DNA of 64,000 nucleotides, taken from Streptomyces olivoverticillatus. Lineage in GTDB: Bacteria; Actinomycetota; Actinomycetes; Streptomycetales; Streptomycetaceae. The position numbers were made by a program, and so were the translations under genes. The first letter of the stretch is position 1; every line of letters starts with the position of its first letter. The DNA is taken from positions 452,752 to 516,751 of the forward strand of contig NZ_JACHJH010000005.1 in assembly GCF_014203555.1 (NCBI RefSeq), in the 5' to 3' direction. This document shows, piece by piece, positions 8,233 through 17,111 of this stretch. A model generated the notes under the pieces. The model was not told where the DNA came from. It ran no database searches and saw only the letters and a program-made list of their open reading frames with translations.

Positions 8233-9401
8233 CGGTTCTCCTCCTCGGCGAGGCCCAGTCCCGGGCGGGCGACCCGGAACGGCTCGGGGTCGACCAGCGG
8301 CGGCTCCCCGGTGAAGAGCTGCCCGAGGAGCTCGCCGGTCGCGGCGGCGAGCGCGACGCCCGCCCCCGCGTGCCCGGCGGCGTGCCACAGGCCCGGATGG
8401 CGCGGGTCCTCGCCGATGACGGGGAGGCCGTCGGGGGTGCCCGGGTGGAAGCCGCCGTAGGCGCGCAGCACGGGCACGCCGGCGAGCACGGGGAAGAGGG
8501 CGGCCGTGCAGCGGGCCAGAGCGCGCAGGTCGTCGGCGCGCAGCGCCTCGTCGGCCCCGGCGCGCCGGCGGCCGGAGGAGATCAGCACCTGGCCGCCGGG
8601 GGCCGCCCCGACCACCACCGGCGGCCCGCCGGCCACCGTGCCGTGCACCGTGTGCCGCACCGTGCCCGGCGGCAGCGGCGCCGTGACCAGCACGGTGCCG
8701 TACCGGGGCAGGACGGGCAGCGAGGCGCCCGCCGCCTCGGCCAGGGTCCCGGCCCGCGGCCCGCCGGCGTTGACCACCGCCCCGCACGGCAGCGGCCCGT
8801 CGGGGGTCTGCACGCCCACCACCCAGCCGTCGGCGCCGGTCAGGACGGACAGGACGTGCACGCCGGTGCGGATCTCGCCGCCGCGGGCCCGCACGGCGGC
8901 GAGCAGGGCGGTCGCGGCGAGGACGGGCTGGAGCCGGGCGTCCTCGGGGTAGTGGACGGCGGCGCGGACGGCGGGGGTGAGGTGGGGCTCGCGGCCGATT
9001 GCCTCGTCCGGCGTGAGCTCGCGGGCGTCGGCCCCGGCACTGCGCTGGGCGGCTGCCAACTCCCGTAACGCGGCGGCCTCTTCCGCGCGGACGGCGACGG
9101 CGAGGCCGCCTTTCCGCTCGTACTCGCAGGCCGCCCGGGCCGGGCCGAGCTCCTCGCGCAACGCGGCGAGCAGCAGCGGCCAGCGGCGCAGCGAGGCCAT
9201 CGCCAGGGTGAGCCCGGGGCCGGGGGGCTTGTCGGAGATCAGCAGACGGCCGTCGCCACGGGCGGTCGTCTGCCCGGCGAGCGGCCCGCGCTCGGCGAGG
9301 AGCACCCGCACACCGCGCCGCGTCAGCGCTTCCGCGCAGGCCGCACCGACGATGCCACCGCCGACGACCACGACGTCGACGCCTTCCCCTAGAACGCGCA
9401 T
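8223..9401 (-). CDS. FAD-dependent oxidoreductase, DadA/HcnC-like catalytic subunit
   Basis: A 392-residue D-amino-acid-oxidase-type protein. The Rossmann motif VVVVGGGIVGAACAEALTRRG begins at about residue 9, and the C-terminal FAD loop (GLPVIGEDPRHPGLWHAAGHAGAGV) is characteristic of the family that includes HcnC, glycine oxidase and DadA. It should hold the substrate-oxidising FAD site, passing electrons to the 2Fe-2S and second flavin subunits encoded just downstream. ATG 9401 leaves an eight-residue lead before the Rossmann strand. Its 129-base upstream region is shared with the divergent decarboxylase gene, so the two may be co-regulated. Candidate substrates include D-hydroxyproline, D-proline, glycine or an opine. 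Confidence 0.87.
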   Translation of the reverse strand: MRVLGEGVDVVVVGGGIVGAACAEALTRRGVRVLLAERGPLAGQTTARGDGRLLISDKPPGPGLTLAMASLRRWPLLLAALREELGPARAACEYERKGGLAVAVRAEEAAALRELAAAQRSAGADARELTPDEAIGREPHLTPAVRAAVHYPEDARLQPVLAATALLAAVRARGGEIRTGVHVLSVLTGADGWVVGVQTPDGPLPCGAVVNAGGPRAGTLAEAAGASLPVLPRYGTVLVTAPLPPGTVRHTVHGTVAGGPPVVVGAAPGGQVLISSGRRRAGADEALRADDLRALARCTAALFPVLAGVPVLRAYGGFHPGTPDGLPVIGEDPRHPGLWHAAGHAGAGVALAAATGELLGQLFTGEPPLVDPEPFRVARPGLGLAEEENRCP

Positions 9402-9530
9402 GCGTCGCACCGCCGTTCCCGAGAACCGCCGCGACCGTAAGCGCGCGGCGGGGTACGGGTCAACACCTCCTTCCGCCCGCCTGGCGGTCCCCCGGTTACG
9501 GCAAGGGGCGCGAGGGGGGAAGAAACCCGT

Positions 9531-10850
9531 ATGGACAGTGCAGCGCACCGCCGCGACGCCGCCGTACGGGCAGCCGTGACGCAGGGCGTCGTCGGCCCCG
9601 GCCGCCCCATTGCGGGCCTGCTCGACGTGCGCGGCATGCGCGAAGCCGCCCGCGCCCTGAAAGCCGCCTTCGGCGGCCCCGCCCCGGCCCTCCACGCCTT
9701 CGCCGTGAAGGCCGCCCCCCTGGTCCCCGTCCTGCGCCTGCTCGCCGAGGAGGGCCTGGGCTGCGAGGTCGCGAGCCCCGGAGAGCTGGCCCTGGCCCGG
9801 GCGGCCGGCGTCGCGCCCGGCGACACCGTCCTCGATTCACCCGCGAAGACCACCGCAGAGCTGCGCGAGGCCCTCGCCCTCGGCGTCGCCGTCAACGCCG
9901 ACAGCCGCGAGGAGCTGGCCCGCCTGGACGCCCTCGTCCGGAGCGCGCCGACCGCCTCGCCCCTGGGCCTGCGCGTCAATCCGCAGGTCGGCGGCGGCAC
10001 CATCGACGCCCTGAGCACGGCCACCGCCACCTCGAAGTTCGGCGTGGCACTGCTCGACGAGGGGGCCCGCGACTGGCTGGTCCGCGCCTACGCCGAGCGG
10101 CCCTGGCTGACCCGGCTGCACGCCCACACCGGCTCCCAGGGCTGCCCGCCCGAGCTGCTCGCCGCCGGGGTCCGGGCCACCTACGAGCTGGCCGAGGAGA
10201 TCAACGAGGCGGTGGGCGGACGACAGGTCCGGGCCATCGACATCGGCGGCGGACTGCCCGTCAACTTCGCCTCCGACGAGGTCACCCCGACCTACCGGGA
10301 GTACGCCGATCTGCTCGCGGCCACCGCGCCCGGCCTGTTCGACGGGCGCTACGGCCTGGTCACCGAATTCGGCCGGTCGCTGCTGGCCAAGAGCGGCATG
10401 GTGCTGGCCCGGGTGGAGTACGCCAAGACGGCGGGGGGCCGCCGCATCGCGGTCACGCACGCGGGCGCCCAGGTGGCCGTACGGACCGTGTTCGCGCCCG
10501 AGGTCTGGCCGCTGCGGGTCGCGGCCTACGACGCGCAGGGCCGGCCGAAGACGGCCGACCCCCTCCCGCAGGACGTCGCAGGGCCGTGCTGCTTCGCCGG
10601 CGACCTGGTCGCGACCGGCCGCACCCTGCCCCTGCTGGAGGCGGGCGACCACGTCGCGCTGCTGGACACCGGCGCGTACTACTTCTCCAGCCACTACGCG
10701 TACAACTCGCTGCCCCGCCCCGGGGTGTACGGCTTCGCCGCGGACCCGCAGGGCGTGCGTTTCGCGCCCGTCCGCGCCCCGCAGACGCTCGACGAGCTCG
10801 TCGCCGAGAGCGGCGGCGCGCACGCGGCGGACCTCAGCGCGCTGCGCTGA
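9531..10850 (+). CDS. PLP-dependent decarboxylase, fold type III (diaminopimelate/ornithine decarboxylase family)
   Basis: A 439-residue group IV decarboxylase. The PLP lysine is Lys60 in LHAFAVKA. Other motifs are HTGSQG (ring stacking His), IDIGGGLPVNF (phosphate loop), TEFGRSL, and CCFAGD plus the C-terminal Tyr in GAYYFSSHYAYNSLPRP, which complete the active site at the dimer interface. The relationship to LysA is clear, but housekeeping diaminopimelate decarboxylase is usually elsewhere in Streptomyces. Here the gene is divergent from a D-amino-acid/opine dehydrogenase operon, so a catabolic or specialised role is likely (inference). Its 3' end overlaps the convergent membrane-protein gene by 17 bases. 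Confidence 0.85.
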   Translation: MDSAAHRRDAAVRAAVTQGVVGPGRPIAGLLDVRGMREAARALKAAFGGPAPALHAFAVKAAPLVPVLRLLAEEGLGCEVASPGELALARAAGVAPGDTVLDSPAKTTAELREALALGVAVNADSREELARLDALVRSAPTASPLGLRVNPQVGGGTIDALSTATATSKFGVALLDEGARDWLVRAYAERPWLTRLHAHTGSQGCPPELLAAGVRATYELAEEINEAVGGRQVRAIDIGGGLPVNFASDEVTPTYREYADLLAATAPGLFDGRYGLVTEFGRSLLAKSGMVLARVEYAKTAGGRRIAVTHAGAQVAVRTVFAPEVWPLRVAAYDAQGRPKTADPLPQDVAGPCCFAGDLVATGRTLPLLEAGDHVALLDTGAYYFSSHYAYNSLPRPGVYGFAADPQGVRFAPVRAPQTLDELVAESGGAHAADLSALR

Positions 10851-11436
10851 CCGCGGCCCGGCCCCCGGCCCGCCCCGGCCTGCGCCTGGCGCCGCCGGGC
10901 GCCGCATCGCCCGCCGCCAGGCCGGTCGTCAGATAGCCGCTCACGGACCCGGCCGCGGGGCTGCCCTGGGCCCACTCCGTACGCACCCACAGCAGCGCTT
11001 CACCCCGGCGCTCCAGCGTGCCCAGCCAGAGGGCCTTCGCCCACAGCCCGGCGCCGAGCCCGGCCAGGGCCAGCCCAGCCGCCGCGGGCACCGCGAAGGA
11101 CGAGCCGACGGCGGCCGGGAAGGCCGCGAGCAGCCACCAGCGCCGGCCCCGCCGCCAGTTCCGCGCCGTCACGGCCCGGTCCTGCAGGAAGACGGACCGG
11201 CTCGCCTTCGACGCACCTTGCGCCAGCTCTGCGTACCGTTTTCGTCGCGCCAGGAAGGCCGCCGCCGCCGTCGCGGCGAACAGCACCGCCCCGGCGAGCA
11301 CCCCGATCCTGCGCCCCGTGAGCCCCGGCACCAAGGCACCGATTCCCGCGCTCAGCATCCCGAGCCACCACAGCAGGCGGGCGGGTGCCCGTACGATCAC
11401 GGCCACCCGCGCCAGCGCATACGCCCCGCGCCCCAC
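10834..11436 (-). CDS. Small multi-span membrane protein, unknown function
   Basis: The protein has about 200 residues and four likely membrane segments: LLWWLGMLSAGIGALVPG, then IGVLAGAVLFAATAAAAF, a basic loop (ARRKRYAEL), then a long hydrophobic stretch from WWLLAAFPAAVG to GLGAGLWAKALWLG that can form two spans. The C-terminal 40 residues are rich in Gly, Ala and Arg. The GTG start at 11436 has GAGGAGG about 7 bases upstream, the best site in the region. It is monocistronic, convergent with the decarboxylase and divergent from the surface operon. No family is recognised. Confidence 0.75.
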   Translation of the reverse strand: MGRGAYALARVAVIVRAPARLLWWLGMLSAGIGALVPGLTGRRIGVLAGAVLFAATAAAAFLARRKRYAELAQGASKASRSVFLQDRAVTARNWRRGRRWWLLAAFPAAVGSSFAVPAAAGLALAGLGAGLWAKALWLGTLERRGEALLWVRTEWAQGSPAAGSVSGYLTTGLAAGDAAPGGARRRPGRAGGRAAVSAAR

Positions 11437-11652
11437 GTCGCAACCTCCTCGTCTCGTCCGGCAATCGCAGGCTAACGAAGGAATCTGAGGGAGAGCTGAG
11501 AACCGGCGGCTGCCGTGGCGGTCGTGTCGCCCGGTGTCACCTGTCGTGTTCCGTGTCTTCCTTCTCCAAGGTCCCGGGCGTACTGTCGGCGCCCGATCTG
11601 ATGTGGCGTCAGTAATTTTCGGCTGCGGCACCGGACGAGAGGGGAACCCCAG

Positions 11653-12471
11653 GTGTCCCACGACCAACGGCACCCGGCACGCCGCACCGGCGCGCTCGTG
11701 GTCTCGGCGGCTCTGGCCGGTGGCACGTTCCTGCTGGCCGCACCGGCCGCGCAGGCCGAGACCGTCGATGTGAACTACCAGTGCAAGACCCCCATCGGGG
11801 ACAAGAGCGCCGTGTCGCCCATCGACATCAAGGGCGTGCAGAGCGGCGACTCCTACAAGCTCACGATGTCCTTCCAGAAAGGCGTCTCCTCCAGCCCCAT
11901 CGAGCTCGGCAAGGGCGCGATGAAGCCAAGTGCCGTCATCAAGCTCGGCGGCGCGGACAGCGGCACGGTGGACGTCTCCGGCCCGGCCAACGACCAGCCG
12001 ATACCGCCCAACACCCCGATCAAGATCAGCGACCTGTCGGGCACGTACACGCCGAAGAAGAGCGGCCAGGTGACCTTCACGGCCGGGACCCTGACCATCC
12101 TCGCCCTGGGCACGACCACCACCTGCACCCCGTCGAACAACCCCAAGCCGTCCCTGACCCTCGACGTCAAGGCGCCCGGCGGATCCAGCGGCGGATCCAG
12201 CAGCGGCTCGTCGGGCGGCGCCACGAGCGGAGGGTCCTCCTCGGGCGGCGCGACCGGCGGCAGCACGGGAGGCAGCACGGGAGGCACCACGGGAGGCACC
12301 ACCGGCGGCGGCACCGCGGGCAGCAGCACGGGAGGCTCCGGCGGCGGGCAGCTCCCGCAGACCGGCCCCGCCGACTCCGCCGTCGCCCTCGGCACCCTCG
12401 GCGGGACCGTGCTCCTCGCCGGAGCCGCGGGCACCCTCTGGCTCACCCGGCGGCGCCGCACCACCGGCTGA
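11653..12471 (+). CDS. Secreted surface protein with Gly/Ser/Thr stalk and LPQTG sorting signal
   Basis: A protein of about 272 residues. The signal peptide ends at AQAET; a beta-rich domain of about 140 residues follows, with only two cysteines (YQCKTP and TTTCTPS). Next comes a stalk of about 60 residues made almost only of Gly, Ser, Thr and Ala, then LPQTG, a hydrophobic span, and an RRRRTTG tail. LPQTG, span and basic tail form a cell-wall sorting signal read by a sortase, so the protein should be attached covalently to peptidoglycan with the stalk crossing the wall. GTG 11653 follows a GAGGGGAA ribosome site. It heads an operon with two membrane-anchored extracellular proteins and may be the outward partner of that complex. 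Confidence 0.85.
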   Translation: MSHDQRHPARRTGALVVSAALAGGTFLLAAPAAQAETVDVNYQCKTPIGDKSAVSPIDIKGVQSGDSYKLTMSFQKGVSSSPIELGKGAMKPSAVIKLGGADSGTVDVSGPANDQPIPPNTPIKISDLSGTYTPKKSGQVTFTAGTLTILALGTTTTCTPSNNPKPSLTLDVKAPGGSSGGSSSGSSGGATSGGSSSGGATGGSTGGSTGGTTGGTTGGGTAGSSTGGSGGGQLPQTGPADSAVALGTLGGTVLLAGAAGTLWLTRRRRTTG

Positions 12472-12501
12472 CCTCCGACGCCCGACGCACAGGGAGCCGC
12501 G

Positions 12502-13362
12502 ATGCCGTCCCGCACCCCCGCCGCCCTCCTGGCCGCCCTGGCCCTGCTCGCCGCTCCCGCGGTCCCGGCGGCCGCCTCGGACGCCGGTGCCTGGACGGCG
12601 GCGCCCGCACCCGGCGGCGGGCAGGGGCGGCCCGCGGCGGAGGACCGGTCGTCGTTCTACCTGGAGGGGGGGCCGGGCACGGTCTTCGAGGACAGGCTGA
12701 CGCTCGTCAACCCCGGCCGCGGCCCCCTGGCCGTGGAGGTGCGCGGCACCGGCCCGTGGATCGCCCTCGCCGCCCGGCGGCTGACCGTGCCGCCCCGCAC
12801 CCGCGCCGACGTCCCGCTCACGGTCACCGTGCCGCCGGGCACATCCCCCGGCGACCACCCCGCCGCCGTCCTCGCCACCGCCGGCGGCCGGCAGGTCCGC
12901 GTGCCGATGGCCGTCCGCGTCAGCGGCCCGCTGCTCGCCGCCCTCGCCGTCGAACATGTGCAGGTCAGCGGTACGGGCCGGGGGACGGTCATCCGCTACG
13001 ACCTGGTCAACCGGGGCAACACCACCCTCGCCCCGCGCCTGATGCTGCGTGCCGAGGGCCTCTTCGGGCGGGTCATGCGGCGCACCGCGAGCTGTACGCC
13101 CGCCGCTCTGGCACCCGGGCGCAGCGTCCGGCTGGCGGAGAAGTGGCCCGATGCCCCGCGTCTGGACCGGGTCACGGTGAGCGTCACGGCCACTGCGCGG
13201 GGCGCCGCCCGCGCCACCGCGAGCGGCTCGTACACGCCCCTGCCCTGGCTGGGCCCGTCGCTGGCCGCGGCGGGCGCCCTGGCGGCCGGGTGGGGGGCCC
13301 TGCGGCTGACACGCCGCGTACGCCGCCGCGGGCGTCGACCGGCGGCGGAGGCCGCAGCGTGA
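12502..13362 (+). CDS. DUF916-like (WxL-system-type) extracellular protein with C-terminal membrane anchor
   Basis: A 286-residue protein with a signal peptide (cleavage near PAAAS). Two beta-sandwich units follow: FYLEGGPGTVFEDRLTLVNPG through VPPGTSPGDHPAAVLA, then YDLVNRGNTTLAPRL and GLFGRV. It ends in a membrane span (GPSLAAAGALAAGWGALRL) and a very basic tail. The PG-x-x-x-D-x-L-x-L-x-N start, PGDH turn, N-x-GN and GLFG are the pattern of DUF916 proteins, which in Firmicutes partner LPXTG and WxL surface proteins and bind peptidoglycan. The gene sits between an LPQTG protein and another anchored protein and overlaps the next gene by 4 bases. The family match is by motif recognition only. 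Confidence 0.78.
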   Translation: MPSRTPAALLAALALLAAPAVPAAASDAGAWTAAPAPGGGQGRPAAEDRSSFYLEGGPGTVFEDRLTLVNPGRGPLAVEVRGTGPWIALAARRLTVPPRTRADVPLTVTVPPGTSPGDHPAAVLATAGGRQVRVPMAVRVSGPLLAALAVEHVQVSGTGRGTVIRYDLVNRGNTTLAPRLMLRAEGLFGRVMRRTASCTPAALAPGRSVRLAEKWPDAPRLDRVTVSVTATARGAARATASGSYTPLPWLGPSLAAAGALAAGWGALRLTRRVRRRGRRPAAEAAA

Positions 13363-14318
13363 AGCCCGGCCTGCGCGCCCTGCTCGCGACTCTGTGCGCT
13401 CTGTGCGCGCTGCTCCTGCCCCCCGTCGGACCCGCACCGGCCGCGGCGTCCGAGGCGGCCGACCCGGCCGTCGCCGTCGACCGCTCCGAAGCCCGTACGG
13501 GCGAGAACGTCACGGTCAGTGGCTCGGGCTGGCGGCCCGGGGCGCTGCTGACGCTGCTGGTCTGCGGGCAGAACATGATCGGCGGCACCAACGCCTGCGC
13601 CAACGCCGACGGCCGCACGGTGACGACCGCCGCCGACGGCACCTTCCGCCGGGTGCTGCCGGTCGCCGCGCCGCCCAAGCCGTGTCCGTGCGTCGTCCAC
13701 GTCGCGACCGTCACCGGCGACCCTGCTGCCGCCGACGCGGCGTTCTCCGTCGCCGGGCACCCGGTGGCGCCGCTGCCCCGGCCGAGCGGCGGCGAGCGGC
13801 TGAGCGTCCTGCAGGCCCGGCTGGAGGGCCACAGCGGGCTGCTGACCTGGTTCGGGGCGCCGCCCAAGCGCCGCCTGGTGGTGACCGTCGCCAACCTGGG
13901 GGCGAACCCGGCCGCCGATCCGGTCTTCCGCCTGGGCACCTCCCGCGGGGTGCTCGCCCCCTCCTGGGAGGACCGCCCCTGGCACGGCACGGTGGCGGCG
14001 GGACGCAAGGAGCGGGTCGCGCTGGACGTGGAGCTGGCGGCGGGCGCGTACGGCGACTACCTCGTCTCGCTCGAGTACGGCGGCAAGGTCCTCGTCGAGC
14101 AGCCCTGGGACGTCGGCCGCCCGTGGGGCGTGACGCTGTTCTGGGTCCTGCTGTGCGTGGTGGTGGCCGTGGGGCTCTTCCGGGCCGGGATGGCGGTGGT
14201 CGGCCGCATCCGGCCGCCCGCGCCCGCCGCCGCCCCCGGCCCGTCGCCGCAGGGCCCCGCCCTGCCCTGGTTCAGGCCGGAGACCGACCCGGGCGCACAC
14301 GGCAAGGAGGAGGGATGA
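13359..14318 (+). CDS. Membrane-anchored extracellular protein with neocarzinostatin-like domain
   Basis: A 319-residue protein. A signal peptide is followed by an Ig-like domain (VSGSGWRPGALLTLLVCGQN, then TTAADGTFRRVLPV) with Cys pairs, resembling the neocarzinostatin-type small secreted fold. A second beta domain (about residues 150-255: RRLVVTVANLGANPAADPVFRLG) looks like a fibronectin or CARDB unit. A membrane span (VTLFWVLLCVVVAVGLFRAG) and a Pro-rich cytoplasmic tail finish it. The GTG start at 13359 overlaps the preceding stop (GTGA). It is the last gene of the surface operon and is followed by a strong bidirectional terminator. The neocarzinostatin resemblance is structural, and no chromophore-binding role is implied. 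Confidence 0.78.
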   Translation: MKPGLRALLATLCALCALLLPPVGPAPAAASEAADPAVAVDRSEARTGENVTVSGSGWRPGALLTLLVCGQNMIGGTNACANADGRTVTTAADGTFRRVLPVAAPPKPCPCVVHVATVTGDPAAADAAFSVAGHPVAPLPRPSGGERLSVLQARLEGHSGLLTWFGAPPKRRLVVTVANLGANPAADPVFRLGTSRGVLAPSWEDRPWHGTVAAGRKERVALDVELAAGAYGDYLVSLEYGGKVLVEQPWDVGRPWGVTLFWVLLCVVVAVGLFRAGMAVVGRIRPPAPAAAPGPSPQGPALPWFRPETDPGAHGKEEG

Positions 14319-14324
14319 CATACG

Positions 14325-14363
14325 ACGAGGGCCCCCGGTGCGCAGTGCACCGGGGGCCCTCGT
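14325..14363. terminator. Bidirectional terminator
   Basis: A perfect 17-bp stem (14325-14341 with 14347-14363) closes on a 5-base loop between two convergent genes, 6 bases after the surface operon and 15 bases before the transporter stop. It can serve both strands. Confidence 0.92.
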
Positions 14364-14378
14364 CGCGAGGTCTCCGCG

Positions 14379-15914
14379 TCAGCGGATGTTGCCCATGAGG
14401 CCCTCGATCTTCTTGCGGTACATCCACACCGCGACACCGGCCAGCGCGGCCAGGGCGGCCTGCAGCAGGATCACGTTGGTGCCGTCGAGGTCCACCTTCG
14501 CGATGGAGAGCAGACCCGTGGTGCAGTCACCGGCGGTGACGGCGAGGAACCACACGCCCATCATCTGGCTCGCGTACTTCTGCGGCGCCATCTTCGTGGT
14601 GAGCGACAGGCCGACCGGGGAGAGGCTCAGCTCACCCATGGTCTGGATCATGTAGATCGCCAGCAGCCACGCGGGGCTGACCTTCGTGCCGTCCGAGGCC
14701 ATGCCCATCGGGACGGCGAAGACGAAGAACGAGGCACCGATGACGACCATCGCCATCGCGAACTTCACCGTGGTGCTGGGCTCGCGGTTGCGGCGGGCCA
14801 GGGCCATCCACGCGAAGGCGAAGACCGGCGCCAGCGCCATGACCCACAGCGGGTTGACCGACTGGAACCACGTCGAGGGGAAGTTGATCCCGAAGACGTT
14901 GTCCGCGGTCTTCTTCTCGGCGAAGGTCGACATCGTCGAACCGGCCTGGTCGAAGATCATCCAGAACACCGCGGCGGCCACGAAGAACCAGATGTAACCG
15001 CTGACCCGGGTCTGCTCGGACGCCGAGAGCTCCTTGTCGCGCTTGATGCGGACGAGGACGGAGATCGGGATGATCAGACCGGCGATGGTGATCGGGACCA
15101 GGGCCCAGTTGAGGGTGAAGTGACCGGTGCCGCCCACGATGCCGTAGAAGACGGCCGCGACGGCCAGCCAGATGAGGCCCTTGGTGAGCGTGGACTTCTT
15201 CTCCGCGGCCGAGAGCGGCTTCGGGACGATGCTGCTCTTGGGGTTCAGGTGGCGGGTGCCCCACAGGAAGAAGGCCAGGCCGATCGCCATGCCGACGGCG
15301 GCGATGGTGAAGCCCAGGTGCCAGTTGTACTTCTGGCCGATGGTGCCGATGACCAGCGGCGAGAAGAAGGCGCCGAGGTTGATGCCCATGTAGAAGACGG
15401 TGAAGCCGCCGTCACGACGCGGGTCCTCCGGACCGTCGTAGAGGTGGCCGACCATCGTCGAGATGTTGGACTTCAGCAGGCCGGAGCCGAGCGCGACGAG
15501 GGCCAGGCCCACGAAGAACGTCGGCTTGCCGGGGATGGCCAGCGCCAAGTGGCCGACCATGATCGTGCTGGCCGCGATGGTGACCGTCTTGCGCGGGCCC
15601 CAGACGCGGTCGCCGAACCAGCCGCCGGGCATGGCGAGCAGGTACACCATGGCGACGTAGACGGAGTAGATGGCCACCGAGCTGGCCTCGGGCATCGCCA
15701 GACCGCCGCCCTGGCTGCCGGGCTTGGCATCGGGGCCGCCGGCGATCAGGTAGACGACAAGCAGTGCGCGCATGCCGTAGTAGGAGAAGCGCTCCCACAT
15801 CTCGGTCATGAAGAGCGGGGCCAGGCCGAAGGGATGGCCGAAGAAGGTCTTGCCACCGGAAGCCGGAGAGGTGTTCTCCTGCTTGGCAGCGTCCTTCGTC
15901 AGGCTGGACGCCAT
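14379..15914 (-). CDS. Proton-dependent oligopeptide transporter (POT/PTR2 family)
   Basis: The protein has 511 residues with the POT signature EMWERFSYYGMRALLVVYL at about residue 38, containing the ExxERFxYY motif. A second family segment is FTVFYMGINLGAFFSPLVIG in the mid-N-terminal half. Hydrophobic stretches fit 12-14 membrane helices. It would import di- and tripeptides with protons. ATG 15914 is followed by a hydrophilic head of about 28 residues. It is transcribed alone from the region shared with the two-component system. Convergent transcription from the surface operon is insulated by the terminator at 14325-14363. Confidence 0.95.
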   Translation of the reverse strand: MASSLTKDAAKQENTSPASGGKTFFGHPFGLAPLFMTEMWERFSYYGMRALLVVYLIAGGPDAKPGSQGGGLAMPEASSVAIYSVYVAMVYLLAMPGGWFGDRVWGPRKTVTIAASTIMVGHLALAIPGKPTFFVGLALVALGSGLLKSNISTMVGHLYDGPEDPRRDGGFTVFYMGINLGAFFSPLVIGTIGQKYNWHLGFTIAAVGMAIGLAFFLWGTRHLNPKSSIVPKPLSAAEKKSTLTKGLIWLAVAAVFYGIVGGTGHFTLNWALVPITIAGLIIPISVLVRIKRDKELSASEQTRVSGYIWFFVAAAVFWMIFDQAGSTMSTFAEKKTADNVFGINFPSTWFQSVNPLWVMALAPVFAFAWMALARRNREPSTTVKFAMAMVVIGASFFVFAVPMGMASDGTKVSPAWLLAIYMIQTMGELSLSPVGLSLTTKMAPQKYASQMMGVWFLAVTAGDCTTGLLSIAKVDLDGTNVILLQAALAALAGVAVWMYRKKIEGLMGNIR

Positions 15915-16390
15915 GGTCGATCCTTGTGTGCTCGGGACGCGCGAGGGGGGGGTGAGCTTGTGCGCGCCCGGGTGGGGAGGCCGGCACCGGCACCGCACCG
16001 TCCGCCCCCCAAGCCCAAGGGGTTCGCCCCCGACACGGAGGGGGCGGCAGGACGGCCGTACACCGGGATCCACGCCCCCGCGCATCTTCGCGCGGCGGAC
16101 CCGGCCGACAGGTCATTCACTATGAAGCAAGTCCGGGATTCGCCCGGCTCCTGCGGCACAAATAAGACCTCCGGCGTGTCTGACAGCCGAAGGTCCTCGG
16201 TAGTGCTACAGACTTCCGGTCACCATACGTCACACCCCGCCCCGGTATGGAAGGAGTTGAGACATGGATCACAGGTGACCTTGGAACCATTCACACGTAT
16301 TCGAAGGTGATAGCACTTTCGGTGAAGTGTTGCCGTAGGTAGCCCTCAGTACACCTCTGACGTGCGCCCGAGCGGACTACCATCACCCCC
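15915..16390. promoter_or_regulatory. Divergent intergenic region between POT transporter and response regulator
   Basis: This 476-base stretch has no convincing gene. It must hold promoters for both directions. The part near the transporter (15915-16110) is very GC-rich with C/G runs. The central part (16130-16340) is AT-richer and contains short dyads such as the CACTT/AAGTG pair at 16314-16329. No -10/-35 set is clear enough to assign. Confidence 0.5.
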
Positions 16391-17071
<681 letters not shown>

Positions 17072-17111
17072 CGCCGCGGGCGAGGGCCCGCAAGACAGAA
17101 AGACGAGCATC

